From NCBI RefSeq assembly GCF_001399675.1, contig NZ_LJCO01000026.1:20013-84012 (forward strand): a DNA stretch of 64,000 nucleotides, read 5' to 3'. The notes under the pieces were generated by a model. That model ran no database searches. It had not been told where the DNA came from and was given only the letters and a program-made list of their open reading frames with translations. The stretch is from Paenalicyclobacillus ferrooxydans. Its GTDB lineage: Bacteria > Bacillota > Bacilli > Alicyclobacillales > Alicyclobacillaceae. Below, one piece after another: positions 54,434 to 63,875 of the stretch. The translations under genes and the position numbers were made by a program. Numbering within the stretch: position 1 is the stretch's first letter; each line of letters opens with the position of its first letter.

Positions 54434-55354
54434 GTGCTTTCATACATTGTTCGAAGGCTCGGCGGAGCACTTGTGGTACTGTTTGGCATCTCGGTCGTGA
54501 CCTTTATTCTCGCCTATGCTGTCCCGTCCGATCCGGCGCGAATGATTGCCGGACCGAAGGCATCGATGGCGACGGTGCTTGCCATCCGCCATCAACTCGG
54601 ACTCGACAGGCCCCTTTACGTTCAATACGGGGCGTACATCTGGCGGTTGTTGCACTTGAACCTCGGTATGTCTTACGTCTACAACCTGCCTGTGACTACA
54701 CTCATCGGGCAACGCTTTTTGCCGACGGCGACGCTTGCTCTGTCAGCCTGGATCGCCGAGCTTGTGATTGGCATTCCGCTTGGTATATATACGGCGCGCA
54801 GAGCCCGGAAGCTGTCAGACTACATCGTTAGTATTCTGGCATTGATTGGCATCTCTTTGCTCATCCCATGGCTTGGCATTGTGCTCTTGTACTGGCTAGG
54901 GTTTAAGATCCCGATCTTTCCGCTCGGCGGTGCTGGAGGCATCAGCCATCTGATTCTGCCTGCGCTGACGTACGGTATCACAGGTGCGGCTGCATACACG
55001 CGGCTGTTGAAGTCGTCCATGCTGGAAGTACTCAAACAAGACTACGTACGGACGGCCCGAGCAAAAGGTGCAACTGAGTCCAGGGTCATCAATCGGCACG
55101 TCCTGCGAAACGCCCTGATACCCGTTATCACCTATGGGGGAATCGACATCGGGTACCTGCTCGGCGGTGTAGTCTTGCTTGAAGTCACGTTCAACTGGAA
55201 TGGGCTTGGGATTCTGGCCTATAACGCGATATCAGAAAGCGACATCCCGGTCATCATGGGAACTGTGCTCTTAACCGCGCTACTTGTGGTTTTGTTTAAC
55301 CTGCTTGTCGACATTGTCTACGTCTTTGTCGATCCGCGGATCCGTTACGGCTGA
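54434..55354 (+). CDS. oppB: Oligopeptide ABC transporter permease OppB-like
   Basis: Partner permease. It begins MLSYIVRRLGGALVVLFGIS, typical of OppB/DppB, and has the EAA loop YVRTARAKGATESRVINRHV and a C-terminal VYVFVDPRIRYG. GTG 54434 follows AAAGGAGGGG. The order D-F-C-B-A is unusual compared with Bacillus A-B-C-D-F. A terminator lies between this gene and oppA. Confidence 0.9.
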   Translation: MLSYIVRRLGGALVVLFGISVVTFILAYAVPSDPARMIAGPKASMATVLAIRHQLGLDRPLYVQYGAYIWRLLHLNLGMSYVYNLPVTTLIGQRFLPTATLALSAWIAELVIGIPLGIYTARRARKLSDYIVSILALIGISLLIPWLGIVLLYWLGFKIPIFPLGGAGGISHLILPALTYGITGAAAYTRLLKSSMLEVLKQDYVRTARAKGATESRVINRHVLRNALIPVITYGGIDIGYLLGGVVLLEVTFNWNGLGILAYNAISESDIPVIMGTVLLTALLVVLFNLLVDIVYVFVDPRIRYG

Positions 55355-55472
55355 TCCGCGTCTGGAGGAGCTCGAAGCTGCACAAGAAATTGTAACTGCA
55401 TAGAAAATTATGGATATGGTGAACAGCGAACGATACGTGCATGTAGTGAACGACCTTGCGTTCATCGAGTGA

Positions 55473-55525
55473 AAAACCGTCTCGTTATCAGCATCTGCAT
55501 TTGCTGGTAAACGAGGCGGTTTTTG
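55473..55525 (+). terminator. Terminator between oppB and oppA
   Basis: Stem built from aaaaaccgtctcgtt and aacgaggcggttttt around a loop containing a second small hairpin (cagca...tgctg). It should separate oppDFCB from oppA, or allow partial readthrough. Confidence 0.9.
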
Positions 55526-55597
55526 TTGTTGTATAGGGTCGATCGGAAAGGGCAGATTACGTTGAGACAGGATTGTCAACAAAGGGGGAAATCACAG

Positions 55598-57289
55598 GTG
55601 TCATCCAAGCTGAAAAAAAGTCTTGCATGGGTGGCTGTGACCTTGATGGGGTTCTCCTTGGCCGGATGCGGACAAGGCGGCGGTAATACGACGGGAACCT
55701 CAACCGGTGCTACAGGACCCATTGAAGGCGGCAGTATTGTCCTCGATACGGACTCAAACTTTAAGGACTTTGACCCTGCACTTGCGTACTTCACCACAGA
55801 CACCGAGGTTGTACCTCAGGTCTACGAACAACTCGTTACGTATCAGGGCTCCTCAACCGATATCATCGGAGACTTGGCGGAGTCGTACAACGTCTCAAAA
55901 GACGGGAAGACCTACACCTTTCACCTCCGAAAAGGGGTCAAGTTTACCAACGGGGATGCCATGACGGCGCAGTCGTTCATCGATGAGTTTGAACGCGTAC
56001 TTGGCAAAGGCGGCGTCAATTCTCCCGGAGAAGGGTTTATTGATCCGATTGTCGTCGGATCGACCGCCTATCATAATCTGAAAAACAAAACCGGTCAGCA
56101 TGTGTCTGGTATCACGGCTCCAGACCCTTACACGCTGAAGATCCAACTGACCCAGCCAGAAGCCTACTTCCTTGAAGTCATGGCGATGCCGTTCTTCTCG
56201 GCCGTCGATCAAAAATTCATCACCAAGGTCGGCAACGCGGCATTTGACTCTTCACAGATGATGGGCACGGGGCCGTTTGTCGCTTCGCAGATCAACGCCA
56301 ACGGTGTGGTGTTGAAAAAGAACACCAGTTATTGGGGTAAAGATAAGAGCGGGAACGCGCTTCCATATTTAGACCAAGTCAAGATCCGGATCAACAAAAA
56401 TGACCAGGTTGACGCGCTGAACTTCCAACAGGGGCAAACCGCCATGTTGGCTTGGGTGATCAACGGCATCCCGTCGGCTTCGCTGCCGACTTTCCGGACG
56501 AACCCGAACCTGAAAAAGACCATTCAGACGTTCCCTGAAAATGCGAACTACTACCTTGGCATGAACGTTAAGACAGGTCCGTTTACGAACCAGAAGTTGC
56601 GCCTCGCGATGGAGTACGCTATCAACAAGACCAAACTCGCACAGTTGTCTTCCGGAAAGGACACACCCGCAAACCAGGATATTCCCCCGGGGATTCCAGG
56701 GTATGTGAAAAATCTTCCTGCGGATGTGAACTACACCTATAATCCTGCGAAGGCAAGACAACTCCTCGCAGAAGCAGGGTACAAACCTGGCCAGTTAACT
56801 GTGACGCTGACGTCGCAGAACAGCGGCTTGGCACCAACTTGGGATCAGTCCATCCAGTACGACCTGCAACAGGTCGGTATCAACTGCAAAATCAACATGC
56901 TGAATAACAACACCTTCTACACGGAGGGCATGACTGGGTCACTGACTCTGTTCATCGGCGGTTGGTATCAGGACTTCCCGGACCCGTACGATTTCTTGAT
57001 GTTGCTGGAAACCGACCAGGCGCCTGCCAACAATATGACCTGGTACTCGAATCCGCAGGTTGATGCGTGGCTGAAACAACTGCAAACCAGCACGAACCCG
57101 CAACAAAGAATACAGCTGTCAAAACAAATCACGGTTCAGTTCCTGAAGGACGCGCCGTGGGTGCCGCTTTGCTTCTCGAACGCAGTCTATGCCATTCAAC
57201 CTTGGGTGCACGGGTATTACTTCAGTCCGGCACTCGGCGACCCGCTCCAGTACATCTGGATTGACAAAGGTCACAGCCAGACTGGCTGA
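55598..57289 (+). CDS. oppA: Peptide-binding lipoprotein OppA-like
   Basis: The extracellular receptor for peptides (family 5 solute-binding). Signal peptide with lipobox SLAGC, then a short Gly/Thr spacer and the domain start [20 protein letters not shown]. Signature region [20 protein letters not shown] is conserved. Length ~563 aa is normal. GTG 55598 follows AAAGGGGG. Its own terminator follows at 57318. Confidence 0.91.
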   Translation: MSSKLKKSLAWVAVTLMGFSLAGCGQGGGNTTGTSTGATGPIEGGSIVLDTDSNFKDFDPALAYFTTDTEVVPQVYEQLVTYQGSSTDIIGDLAESYNVSKDGKTYTFHLRKGVKFTNGDAMTAQSFIDEFERVLGKGGVNSPGEGFIDPIVVGSTAYHNLKNKTGQHVSGITAPDPYTLKIQLTQPEAYFLEVMAMPFFSAVDQKFITKVGNAAFDSSQMMGTGPFVASQINANGVVLKKNTSYWGKDKSGNALPYLDQVKIRINKNDQVDALNFQQGQTAMLAWVINGIPSASLPTFRTNPNLKKTIQTFPENANYYLGMNVKTGPFTNQKLRLAMEYAINKTKLAQLSSGKDTPANQDIPPGIPGYVKNLPADVNYTYNPAKARQLLAEAGYKPGQLTVTLTSQNSGLAPTWDQSIQYDLQQVGINCKINMLNNNTFYTEGMTGSLTLFIGGWYQDFPDPYDFLMLLETDQAPANNMTWYSNPQVDAWLKQLQTSTNPQQRIQLSKQITVQFLKDAPWVPLCFSNAVYAIQPWVHGYYFSPALGDPLQYIWIDKGHSQTG

Positions 57290-57317
57290 CGTAAATCGCA
57301 TAGCTGTTACGTGTACT

Positions 57318-57352
57318 AGGACCCTTCAGCCTGTTGGCTGGAGGGTCCTTTT
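57318..57352 (+). terminator. Rho-independent terminator of oppA
   Basis: Stem aggacccttcagcc with ggctggagggtcct (one G-U), then tttt. Confidence 0.93.
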
Positions 57353-57416
57353 GGTTGGCAAACGGTGTTACCACTGTGGTAGGATGATGGCGAATGTCAG
57401 GAAAGGATGGATACGT

Positions 57417-57659
57417 GTGGCAGAGATGAAGGTTCCGCAACTCGGCGAGAGCGTGACGGAAGGGTTGCTTGCATCTTGGTTAAAGCAGGTTGGGGATAGG
57501 GTCGAGATGGACGAGCCGTTGCTTGAAGTCACGACAGACAAGGTCAACGTGGAAATCCCGTCAGACTTCAGCGGGGTGATCGAAGAGATTTTGGTTCCAG
57601 CGGGAACGACAGTGGAGATTGGAACAGTTGTTTGTCGGATCCGGCAGGACGAAGATTAA
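57417..57659 (+). CDS. Stand-alone lipoyl-domain protein
   Basis: An 80-residue protein that is just a lipoyl (biotinyl/lipoyl) domain. It begins [16 protein letters not shown] like the N-terminus of 2-oxoacid dehydrogenase E2 subunits. The lipoylated lysine is in [17 protein letters not shown]. The peripheral-subunit-binding and catalytic domains of E2 are absent: a TAA follows and the next gene is on the other strand. GTG 57417 follows AGGAAAGG; an in-frame ATG at 57384 is possible. It could be a free lipoyl carrier or an E2 remnant. Confidence 0.82.
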   Translation: MAEMKVPQLGESVTEGLLASWLKQVGDRVEMDEPLLEVTTDKVNVEIPSDFSGVIEEILVPAGTTVEIGTVVCRIRQDED

Positions 57660-57691
57660 AGCTTAGACAGATTACGTGTGATGACAAGGAC

Positions 57692-57722
57692 GACCAAGGG
57701 TTCGTCATCCTGACCCTTGGTC
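57692..57722 (+). terminator. Hairpin terminator between lipoyl gene and folD
   Basis: Stem gaccaagggt with acccttggtc, 11-base loop; cgctttgg follows on the plus strand. Confidence 0.75.
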
Positions 57723-57866
57723 GCTTTGGTTGCCTTCATGACCGTATTCAGTGTCGCGATACTGCATTATCCGGTGTGACGGGTGCAATCATCGCGCTGG
57801 AGCTGGCAGCTGCCTTGACACCCAACCGCGGGAGTTGGCGGCTTCATTTACGCTCGAGTTCGTGCT

Positions 57867-58709
57867 TCAGACGGAAGCTTCAGCAGCTTCGACCGTGTGT
57901 TGCAACAACTTCGCGATGGTCACGGGCCCGATGCCGCCGGGAACTGGTGTAATGGCTTTAACCTTGTCGAGGCAGGATTCAAAGTCGGCATCCCCAATGT
58001 TGCCTTCGTTGTAACCGGCGTCGAGTACCACTGCACCAGGTTTCAACCAGCTGCCTTGAACGAATTTGGGCCGTCCGACAGCGGCCACGACGATGTCAGC
58101 GTGACCTACGTGCTCGGCAAGGTCTTTCGTTTTCGAGTGACAGATGGTCACGGTGGCATTGCGGTTCAGAAGCAAGAATGAAACCGGCTTGCCAAGAATC
58201 GCGCTCCGTCCGATAACGACAGCGTGCTTGCCTTCAATGTCAATCTGGTAGTGGTCGAGGACCGATAAAATAGCTTCCGGTGTACAAGACGCATATGCAG
58301 GGACGTTGTACGACATCCGGCCAAACCCCAGACTTGTGACGCCGTCTACGTCTTTGGCTGAGTCAATGGCGTCAAAGGCCGCTCGTTCGTCAATCTGTGC
58401 AGGCACAGGATGCTGCAGCAAGATGCCGTGAACAGCTGTATCTTGATTGAGTTTTGCAATCGTATCAATCAGCTGTTTTGTTGTGGTATCGGCAGGCAAG
58501 TGAATCCGGCGCGACTCCATGCCGAGTTTCTTGCACGCGTTCCCTTTCATGCGTACATATGTAGCTGACGCTGGATCATCACCAACCAAAATTGTGGCAA
58601 GGCACGGCGTAATCCCTTGGGCCGTAAGTGCTTCAATGCGTGACGACAGATTGGCGTAGATCTCTGCGACGACGGGTTTTCCTTCCAACATCAACGGTTC
58701 GTGGCTCAA
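57867..58709 (-). CDS. folD: Methylene-THF dehydrogenase/cyclohydrolase FolD
   Basis: A bifunctional one-carbon enzyme that converts 5,10-methylene-THF to 10-formyl-THF. The catalytic Tyr/Lys region is ATYVRMKGNACKKLGM. VHGILLQHPVP, DVDGVT and the C-terminal ITPVPGGIGPVT are diagnostic. The Rossmann segment is AVVIGRSAILGKP. The TTG start at 58709 follows GGGAGGAG; ATG 58691 is an alternative. It lies near serA, whose leader carries a ZTP riboswitch, fitting one-carbon metabolism. Confidence 0.94.
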   Translation of the reverse strand: MSHEPLMLEGKPVVAEIYANLSSRIEALTAQGITPCLATILVGDDPASATYVRMKGNACKKLGMESRRIHLPADTTTKQLIDTIAKLNQDTAVHGILLQHPVPAQIDERAAFDAIDSAKDVDGVTSLGFGRMSYNVPAYASCTPEAILSVLDHYQIDIEGKHAVVIGRSAILGKPVSFLLLNRNATVTICHSKTKDLAEHVGHADIVVAAVGRPKFVQGSWLKPGAVVLDAGYNEGNIGDADFESCLDKVKAITPVPGGIGPVTIAKLLQHTVEAAEASV

Positions 58710-58996
58710 TCCCCATCGCTCCTCCCGACAAATTTGTAACTACAGCGAGTATATCTGTGCAAAGATCACGCTGCAACAAACCAACTGCAAGCGTTCTCAC
58801 TGTCACAGTTTCGTTTGATTTGTGTTCCGCATCACAATGCTTTCGTACAGCATCGCACTATAATGAGGAAAACACGCAAGCTATTGATCGCTTCTAAGTT
58901 GGTCTGGTTGGTGAAGATTCATCCTTTTGCCATAGATAGTGTCGTAGTCAAAGCGTACAATGGGATATGAGAGTTTACAGGAGGGAGTGAGCAGCC

Positions 58997-59494
58997 GTGG
59001 CTCAGTGGATCAGCACTATCGTCGCTGTGTGCATGGCTTTAATCGTGATTGTTGTTCGGCTGAAGGCCTCGCAGAAGCCGACCAACGCACGAAAAATCCT
59101 GATTCCGCCGCTCGGTATGAGTACAGGGTTCTTGATGTTTGTGGCACCTCAAACACATATGCCATGGCACTATGCAGTGCTTGCGTTCCTTGTAGGATGT
59201 TTGTTCGCCTACCCGCTGATTGCATCGTCCCGAATGTTCGTGGATGGGAACGATGTCTATTTGAAACGTTCACCTGCGTTCATACTGGTCTTGCTCGGTT
59301 TGCTTGTTCTTCGGATTGTTCTGCACACGTATGTTGAGCAGTATGTGACCATTGTTCAAACAGGTGCGATTTTCTTTATTCTTGCCTTCGGTATGTTGTT
59401 ACCATGGCGTATTGCGATGTTTATGGAGTATCGAAAACTTTCTCGTCAGAGAGACCTCTCGCTGGCAGGCTCTTTGCAAGAGTCTAAGGGTTAA
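58997..59494 (+). CDS. ccdC: CcdC-like membrane protein (DUF1453)
   Basis: A small membrane protein with four or five helices. The loop KASQKPTNARKILIPPLGMS and the later MFVDGNDVYLKRSPAFILVL are features I associate with CcdC/YneJ. Its role in B. subtilis is unclear despite its name. GTG 58997 follows AGGAGGGAG. Confidence 0.82.
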   Translation: MAQWISTIVAVCMALIVIVVRLKASQKPTNARKILIPPLGMSTGFLMFVAPQTHMPWHYAVLAFLVGCLFAYPLIASSRMFVDGNDVYLKRSPAFILVLLGLLVLRIVLHTYVEQYVTIVQTGAIFFILAFGMLLPWRIAMFMEYRKLSRQRDLSLAGSLQESKG

Positions 59495-59502
59495 GCAAAA
59501 GC

Positions 59503-59531
59503 TTGACAATCCTGCAGGGATTCAATATCTT
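59503..59531 (+). promoter_or_regulatory. Sigma-A promoter of the serA riboswitch
   Basis: -35 TTGACA (59503-59508), 17-bp spacer, -10 TATCTT (59526-59531). Transcription should begin ~59538, just before the riboswitch. Confidence 0.75.
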
Positions 59532-59556
59532 GAAAGTACTAATTTTCTGATATAAA

Positions 59557-59630
59557 GGTCGCACGACTGGCGGATCAGGGGGATACCCCAAGGGAGTGCG
59601 AACTGATGATTGATTGCCGACCGCCTGGGC
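59557..59630 (+). ncRNA. ZTP (pfl) riboswitch
   Basis: The aptamer matches the conserved ZTP/ZMP pattern: cgcacgactggcgg at the start, a ggggatacccc hairpin, the ggagtgcgaac return strand (cgcac pairs with gtgcg), a variable linker and then ccgcctgggc. These are the invariant parts of the pfl motif. It senses ZMP/ZTP, a signal of 10-formyl-THF shortage. The terminator that follows re-uses the ccgcctgggc strand, so ligand binding should prevent termination and turn serA on. Confidence 0.88.
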
Positions 59631-59665
59631 GCTCCGTTTTTTTTTCTGAGCGTTTGGGCGGTTTT
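59621..59665 (+). terminator. Riboswitch-controlled terminator
   Basis: ccgcctgggcgctc pairs with gagcgtttgggcgg (14 bp, four G-U pairs) around a T-rich loop, followed by ttttt. Its left arm includes the aptamer's last conserved strand, so the two structures are mutually exclusive. Confidence 0.9.
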
Positions 59666-59721
59666 TGCATATCAAAAATGCCTTGCAGGCGAATTTTGGA
59701 GAGGTTGAGGAGGCGAACTGC

Positions 59722-61308
59722 ATGAAGGTGTTGGTGGCAGATGATATCTCACTCTTGGGATTGCAGAAGTTAGACAATCTGGCGGACACTGAGGTGGTCG
59801 TGCGCTTGGGGATGACGGAGGCAGAGCTGATGGAGGAGGTCAAGGACGCAGACGCTCTGTTGGTGCGTTCTCAGACCAAAGTTACGCCTGCGGTCCTTGA
59901 TGCCGGAAGGAAGTTGCACGTCGTAGGACGGGCTGGAGTTGGCGTGGACAACATCGACGTCGGTCATGCGACAAAACGCGGCGTGATTGTCATTAACGCA
60001 CCAGACGGAAACACAATCGCTGCTGCAGAGCACACGTTTGCGATGATGATGTCCATCGCTCGGTACATTCCCCTGGCCCATCAATCTGTCACCGCTGGCG
60101 AGTGGAAACGGAAGGACTTTGTCGGGGTGGAGTTGCTCGGGAAAACACTGGGCGTTATCGGCATGGGTCGAATCGGAACCGAAGTTGCAACGCGCGCGAG
60201 GGCGTTCAAAATGAAGGTTTTCGGGTACGACCCGTTTCTGACTGAAGAGCGGGCCGGTGAACTTGGGATTGTCAAAACTGATTTGGAGAGGGCACTTAGA
60301 GAGGCGGATTTCATCACCGTCCATACGCCGCTCACGAAAGACACCCGCCATCTGATTGGTACCGAGGCGTTCGAACTGATGAAGACGGGTGTTCGGATTG
60401 TGAACTGTGCTCGCGGGGGGATCATTGACGAAGCAGCTCTCTGTGTTGCACTCGAGAACGGGAAGGTTGCCGGCGCTGCGCTTGACGTGTTTGAATCGGA
60501 ACCACTGCCTGCAAACTCTCCGCTGCGGAATGCAAAAAACCTGATTCTAACCCCGCATCTCGGTGCTTCGACGCTCGAGGCCCAAGAACAAGTCGCCATC
60601 TCAGTCGCTGAAGAGGTTGCAAACATCCTTGCAGGCAAACCGTTTAAAAACGCGGTAAACTTGCCGGCGCTGAGTGCGGAACAGTTGACGGTCCTCGGGC
60701 CTGTGCTGGAACTCGGTGAGCAGGTTGGTGCGTTTATGGGTCAGGCATTCAGCGGTGACTTGTCAGACGTACAAGTTACCGTCGGTGGAGAATGGACCAA
60801 ACAGGACACCGGGTTCTTATCTCGGACAGTACTCAAGGGACTATTGGCACAGCGCTACGCCGACGAGGTCAACTATGTCAATGCACCGACCCTCGCTTCG
60901 CAGATTGGACTCGCGGTGAGCGATGTACAGCAATCGCGCAGCCGAGTTTACACCAGTTTTCTCTCCGTGAGTGCATCTGTCTCAGGGGCTCGTCATACCG
61001 TTGTTGGAACACTCTACAATGGCAGCAATCCGAGAATTGTCGAGATCGACAACTACCGTATCGACGCTGAGCCGCACGGGACGATGATTTTTACCTATCA
61101 CAGCGATCAGCCCGGCATGATTGGCAAAATCGGTACGATGCTTGGCGAAGCCGGCGTGAATATCGCGTCCATGCAGGTCGGCCGAATGGAAACAGGCGGA
61201 GAAGCGATTATGTTGCTTTGCGTAGACAGGATGGTTCCTGATGACGTTGTTGACGCGATTGGCGAAGTCCCTGGGGTGCGCCGCGTTCGCAGCCTGCAGT
61301 TGTCATAA
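59722..61308 (+). CDS. serA: D-3-phosphoglycerate dehydrogenase
   Basis: First enzyme of serine synthesis, making 3-phosphohydroxypyruvate. The NAD motif is LGVIGMGRIGTEVATRA, catalytic Arg in NCARGGIIDE, and His in LTPHLGAS. The C-terminal part holds the allosteric-substrate-binding domain and an ACT domain (MIFTYHSDQPGMIGKIGTM). ATG 59722 follows GAGGAGG. Regulated by the riboswitch upstream. serC follows 15 bp later. Confidence 0.95.
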   Translation: MKVLVADDISLLGLQKLDNLADTEVVVRLGMTEAELMEEVKDADALLVRSQTKVTPAVLDAGRKLHVVGRAGVGVDNIDVGHATKRGVIVINAPDGNTIAAAEHTFAMMMSIARYIPLAHQSVTAGEWKRKDFVGVELLGKTLGVIGMGRIGTEVATRARAFKMKVFGYDPFLTEERAGELGIVKTDLERALREADFITVHTPLTKDTRHLIGTEAFELMKTGVRIVNCARGGIIDEAALCVALENGKVAGAALDVFESEPLPANSPLRNAKNLILTPHLGASTLEAQEQVAISVAEEVANILAGKPFKNAVNLPALSAEQLTVLGPVLELGEQVGAFMGQAFSGDLSDVQVTVGGEWTKQDTGFLSRTVLKGLLAQRYADEVNYVNAPTLASQIGLAVSDVQQSRSRVYTSFLSVSASVSGARHTVVGTLYNGSNPRIVEIDNYRIDAEPHGTMIFTYHSDQPGMIGKIGTMLGEAGVNIASMQVGRMETGGEAIMLLCVDRMVPDDVVDAIGEVPGVRRVRSLQLS

Positions 61309-61323
61309 TAAAGGGGTGAAAGT

Positions 61324-62451
61324 ATGAGCAGAGTGGAAGAAAAGATCTTACAGGCGGGACGGGCGGACAACTTCGGTGCAGGACCGACTGGGCTTCCGGT
61401 TTCTGTCCTTGAGCGCATCATGCAGGAAGGTCTTTCTTATCAGGACAGCGGCATGTCTGTCATGGAGATGAGTCATCGCAGCCGCTGGTACGATGCAATT
61501 CAGGCGTCTGCTGAAGCGGGGCTCCGTACTCTATTAGACATTCCCGATGATTTTTCAGTGCTGTTTTTGCAAGGCGGCGCCAGTCTGCAGTTCTCAATGG
61601 TTCCGATGAATTTCCTGGCCGAGGGGAAGACTGCAGGGTATGTAACCACCGGATCGTTTGCCAAGAAGGCATTTTCAGAAGCTAAGAGGATCGGGAACGC
61701 CAAAGTGGTGGCATCCTCCGAAGACCGTCAGTTCACGACATTGCCGGAGCTTGACGGAGCCATGCTCGATCCGGATTTGGCCTACGTGCACTTCACATCC
61801 AACAACACGATTTACGGGACGCAGTGGAAGGACTGGCCGAACGGAATTCGGGTGCCCGTTGTTGCGGACATGTCGAGTGACATTTTGTCTCGACCGATTG
61901 ATTTCAGCCGATTTGATTTGATCTACGCAGGTGCTCAGAAGAACCTCGGTATTGCTGGCCTGACGGTCGTCATTGTCAAGCGGGCGTTTGTGCTTGAACA
62001 CGCGATTTCAGGTCTTCCTTCCATGCTCAGTTACAAGGTCCATCTAGAGAACGATTCTCGCTACAATACGCCGCCTGTGTTCAGCGTGTACGTCTTGTCG
62101 CTGTTACTCGATTGGGTCAAATCACTCGGCGGTCTCGACGCGATGACGGCTCGAAACGAAGTCAAAGCAAATCTGTTGTACAAAACCTTGGACCAAAGCA
62201 ACGGCTTTTACCAAGGTGTTGCTTCCACCGAAGCCCGTTCATTGATGAACGTGACCTTTCGTCTTCAGAACCCAGACCTTGAGCCAAGCTTCCTGGCGGC
62301 CGCCAAAGAGGCAGGTTTTGTGGGGATTGGGGGTCACAGGTCCGTTGGCGGTTGCCGGGTTTCCTTGTACAATGCCGTAGAACTCGAACAGGTTCAGCGG
62401 ATTTCCAAGTTCATGGAGGAGTTCCGAGCGCAACACACGCAGATGGCGTGA
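61324..62451 (+). CDS. serC: Phosphoserine aminotransferase
   Basis: A PLP enzyme making phosphoserine from phosphohydroxypyruvate and glutamate. NFGAGPTGLPVSVLERI at the start and FLQGGASLQFSMVP are typical. The PLP lysine is in YAGAQKNLGIAG. GGHRSVGGCRVSLYNA lies near the C-terminus. Length ~375 aa is normal. Co-transcribed with serA. Confidence 0.95.
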   Translation: MSRVEEKILQAGRADNFGAGPTGLPVSVLERIMQEGLSYQDSGMSVMEMSHRSRWYDAIQASAEAGLRTLLDIPDDFSVLFLQGGASLQFSMVPMNFLAEGKTAGYVTTGSFAKKAFSEAKRIGNAKVVASSEDRQFTTLPELDGAMLDPDLAYVHFTSNNTIYGTQWKDWPNGIRVPVVADMSSDILSRPIDFSRFDLIYAGAQKNLGIAGLTVVIVKRAFVLEHAISGLPSMLSYKVHLENDSRYNTPPVFSVYVLSLLLDWVKSLGGLDAMTARNEVKANLLYKTLDQSNGFYQGVASTEARSLMNVTFRLQNPDLEPSFLAAAKEAGFVGIGGHRSVGGCRVSLYNAVELEQVQRISKFMEEFRAQHTQMA

Positions 62452-62579
62452 TTAACTGCGGGAGCACCGTCATGGCCGCACAACTGTCGCGAGCAATCGC
62501 GGGAGCACCGCAATATAAGGACGGCTGAGTTGGAACTTTGGAGCCATCATCGGTCAGCAACAAGGCAAGGAGGAGCTTT

Positions 62580-63731
62580 GTGTATAATCTCATCTTGTTT
62601 GACATTGACGGCGTTTTACTGAGTGAAGAACGGTATTTTGATGCTTCTGCCCTCACTGTGTACGAACTGATCAGTGCAGGGGAGTACATGGGTCTGACGA
62701 TTGCAGGCGCACCCGTGGACGAGGAAGGTCTTAAATCGGCATTGCTGTCGGATGAGTCCATCACTCTTATCCGACAGTTCGTGTTTGCCAATGACGAAGT
62801 CCTGGATTTCATGAAACGCCGCGGCATCAACGCGAATTGGGATATGGTTTACCTGCAATTCGCGTGGCAGTTGATTCACTGCTTGAACCGGCTCGGTATC
62901 CGTCTGAATGACGTCCTTCAGGGAACAGGGGGACTGAGCGAGGAATTACAAAGCAGTCATTTAAAACGGATCGGTAAAGCGATTCAAGAGCACGGCCTCG
63001 GCGTGCTTGAATGGGCTGATTTCAACGAACACTACGAAGGATGCACAGATAAATCCTCCTTGTTTAACGCTGTTCGGTCGGACTTTATCACAATGGCTGG
63101 TGTCCCTGAGGAGCATGTGGAGGTATTCTGTTCGAGTCTCTGGCAACTTGGACAGGAAGCATTTCAAGACTGGTACCTTGGCGAGCCATACAGGGATACG
63201 GGAACCGCACAGGGCAAGCTGGGGTTTTTGAATGCAGAGGTACCGCTGGTGAATCCAGATGATTTCTCTGGTGTGCTTAAGCAGCTCAAAGCGGAGGGGA
63301 TCGAACTCGGCATTGCCACTGGCAGACCGCAAACCGAGACATATGTTCCGCTTCGGCTTTTGGGATGGCTGGAGCATTACCATCCGAATCGCATCAGCAC
63401 TGCGTCAGACGTCCTGCGTGCTCAAACAGCACGAGGGGATGGTCAGACCTTGAGCAAACCGCATCCGTTCTCGTATCTGAGGAGTTATTTGGGATCGCCG
63501 GACGATGAGACGGTCCTTGCACATCCACTGCCGTTGTCGAGAGAAGAGGGCGAGCGTGTGCTTGTCGTTGGAGATTCGGTCGCAGATTGGATGGCTGCTC
63601 ACGCGATTGGCTGTGATTTTGCCGCAGTACTCACGGGTCTCTCCGGAGCTGACGCGAGGGCTCAGTTTGAATCTCTCGGTTGCACCTTTATCTGGGACAG
63701 TGTTATTGACGTGAGAACCGTAATCGAGTAG
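62580..63731 (+). CDS. HAD hydrolase, candidate phosphoserine phosphatase
   Basis: A large HAD-superfamily phosphatase (~383 aa). Motif I is LILFDIDGVLL, motif II is LGIATGRPQTE, the Lys lies in LSKPHPFSYL and motif IV is VLVVGDSVADWMAA. A cap of ~180 residues sits between motifs I and II. GTG 62580 follows AAGGAGGAG. It directly follows serA-serC; serB is not seen in the window, so a role as phosphoserine phosphatase is plausible but unproven. Confidence 0.83.
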   Translation: MYNLILFDIDGVLLSEERYFDASALTVYELISAGEYMGLTIAGAPVDEEGLKSALLSDESITLIRQFVFANDEVLDFMKRRGINANWDMVYLQFAWQLIHCLNRLGIRLNDVLQGTGGLSEELQSSHLKRIGKAIQEHGLGVLEWADFNEHYEGCTDKSSLFNAVRSDFITMAGVPEEHVEVFCSSLWQLGQEAFQDWYLGEPYRDTGTAQGKLGFLNAEVPLVNPDDFSGVLKQLKAEGIELGIATGRPQTETYVPLRLLGWLEHYHPNRISTASDVLRAQTARGDGQTLSKPHPFSYLRSYLGSPDDETVLAHPLPLSREEGERVLVVGDSVADWMAAHAIGCDFAAVLTGLSGADARAQFESLGCTFIWDSVIDVRTVIE

Positions 63732-63838
63732 GTTGAACCGATTCACTGTTGGGTTCAGCCAGCATGCAAGAGAGCACAAAAGCAAAACTCATTGGCATGA
63801 AACGAGCGCCGTTTCGTTCGTTGGGCATGCCATTCCGA

Positions 63839-63867
63839 GTGGGCCGGACAGATTGTGTCCGGCCCAC
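63839..63867. terminator. Strong hairpin preceding the intron
   Basis: A perfect 12-bp stem (gtgggccggaca with tgtccggcccac) with a gattg loop, ending the serA unit. The usual T-run is absent: after eight bases the group II intron begins, as expected for introns that insert behind terminators. Confidence 0.8.
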
Positions 63868-63875
63868 AGTTCATG

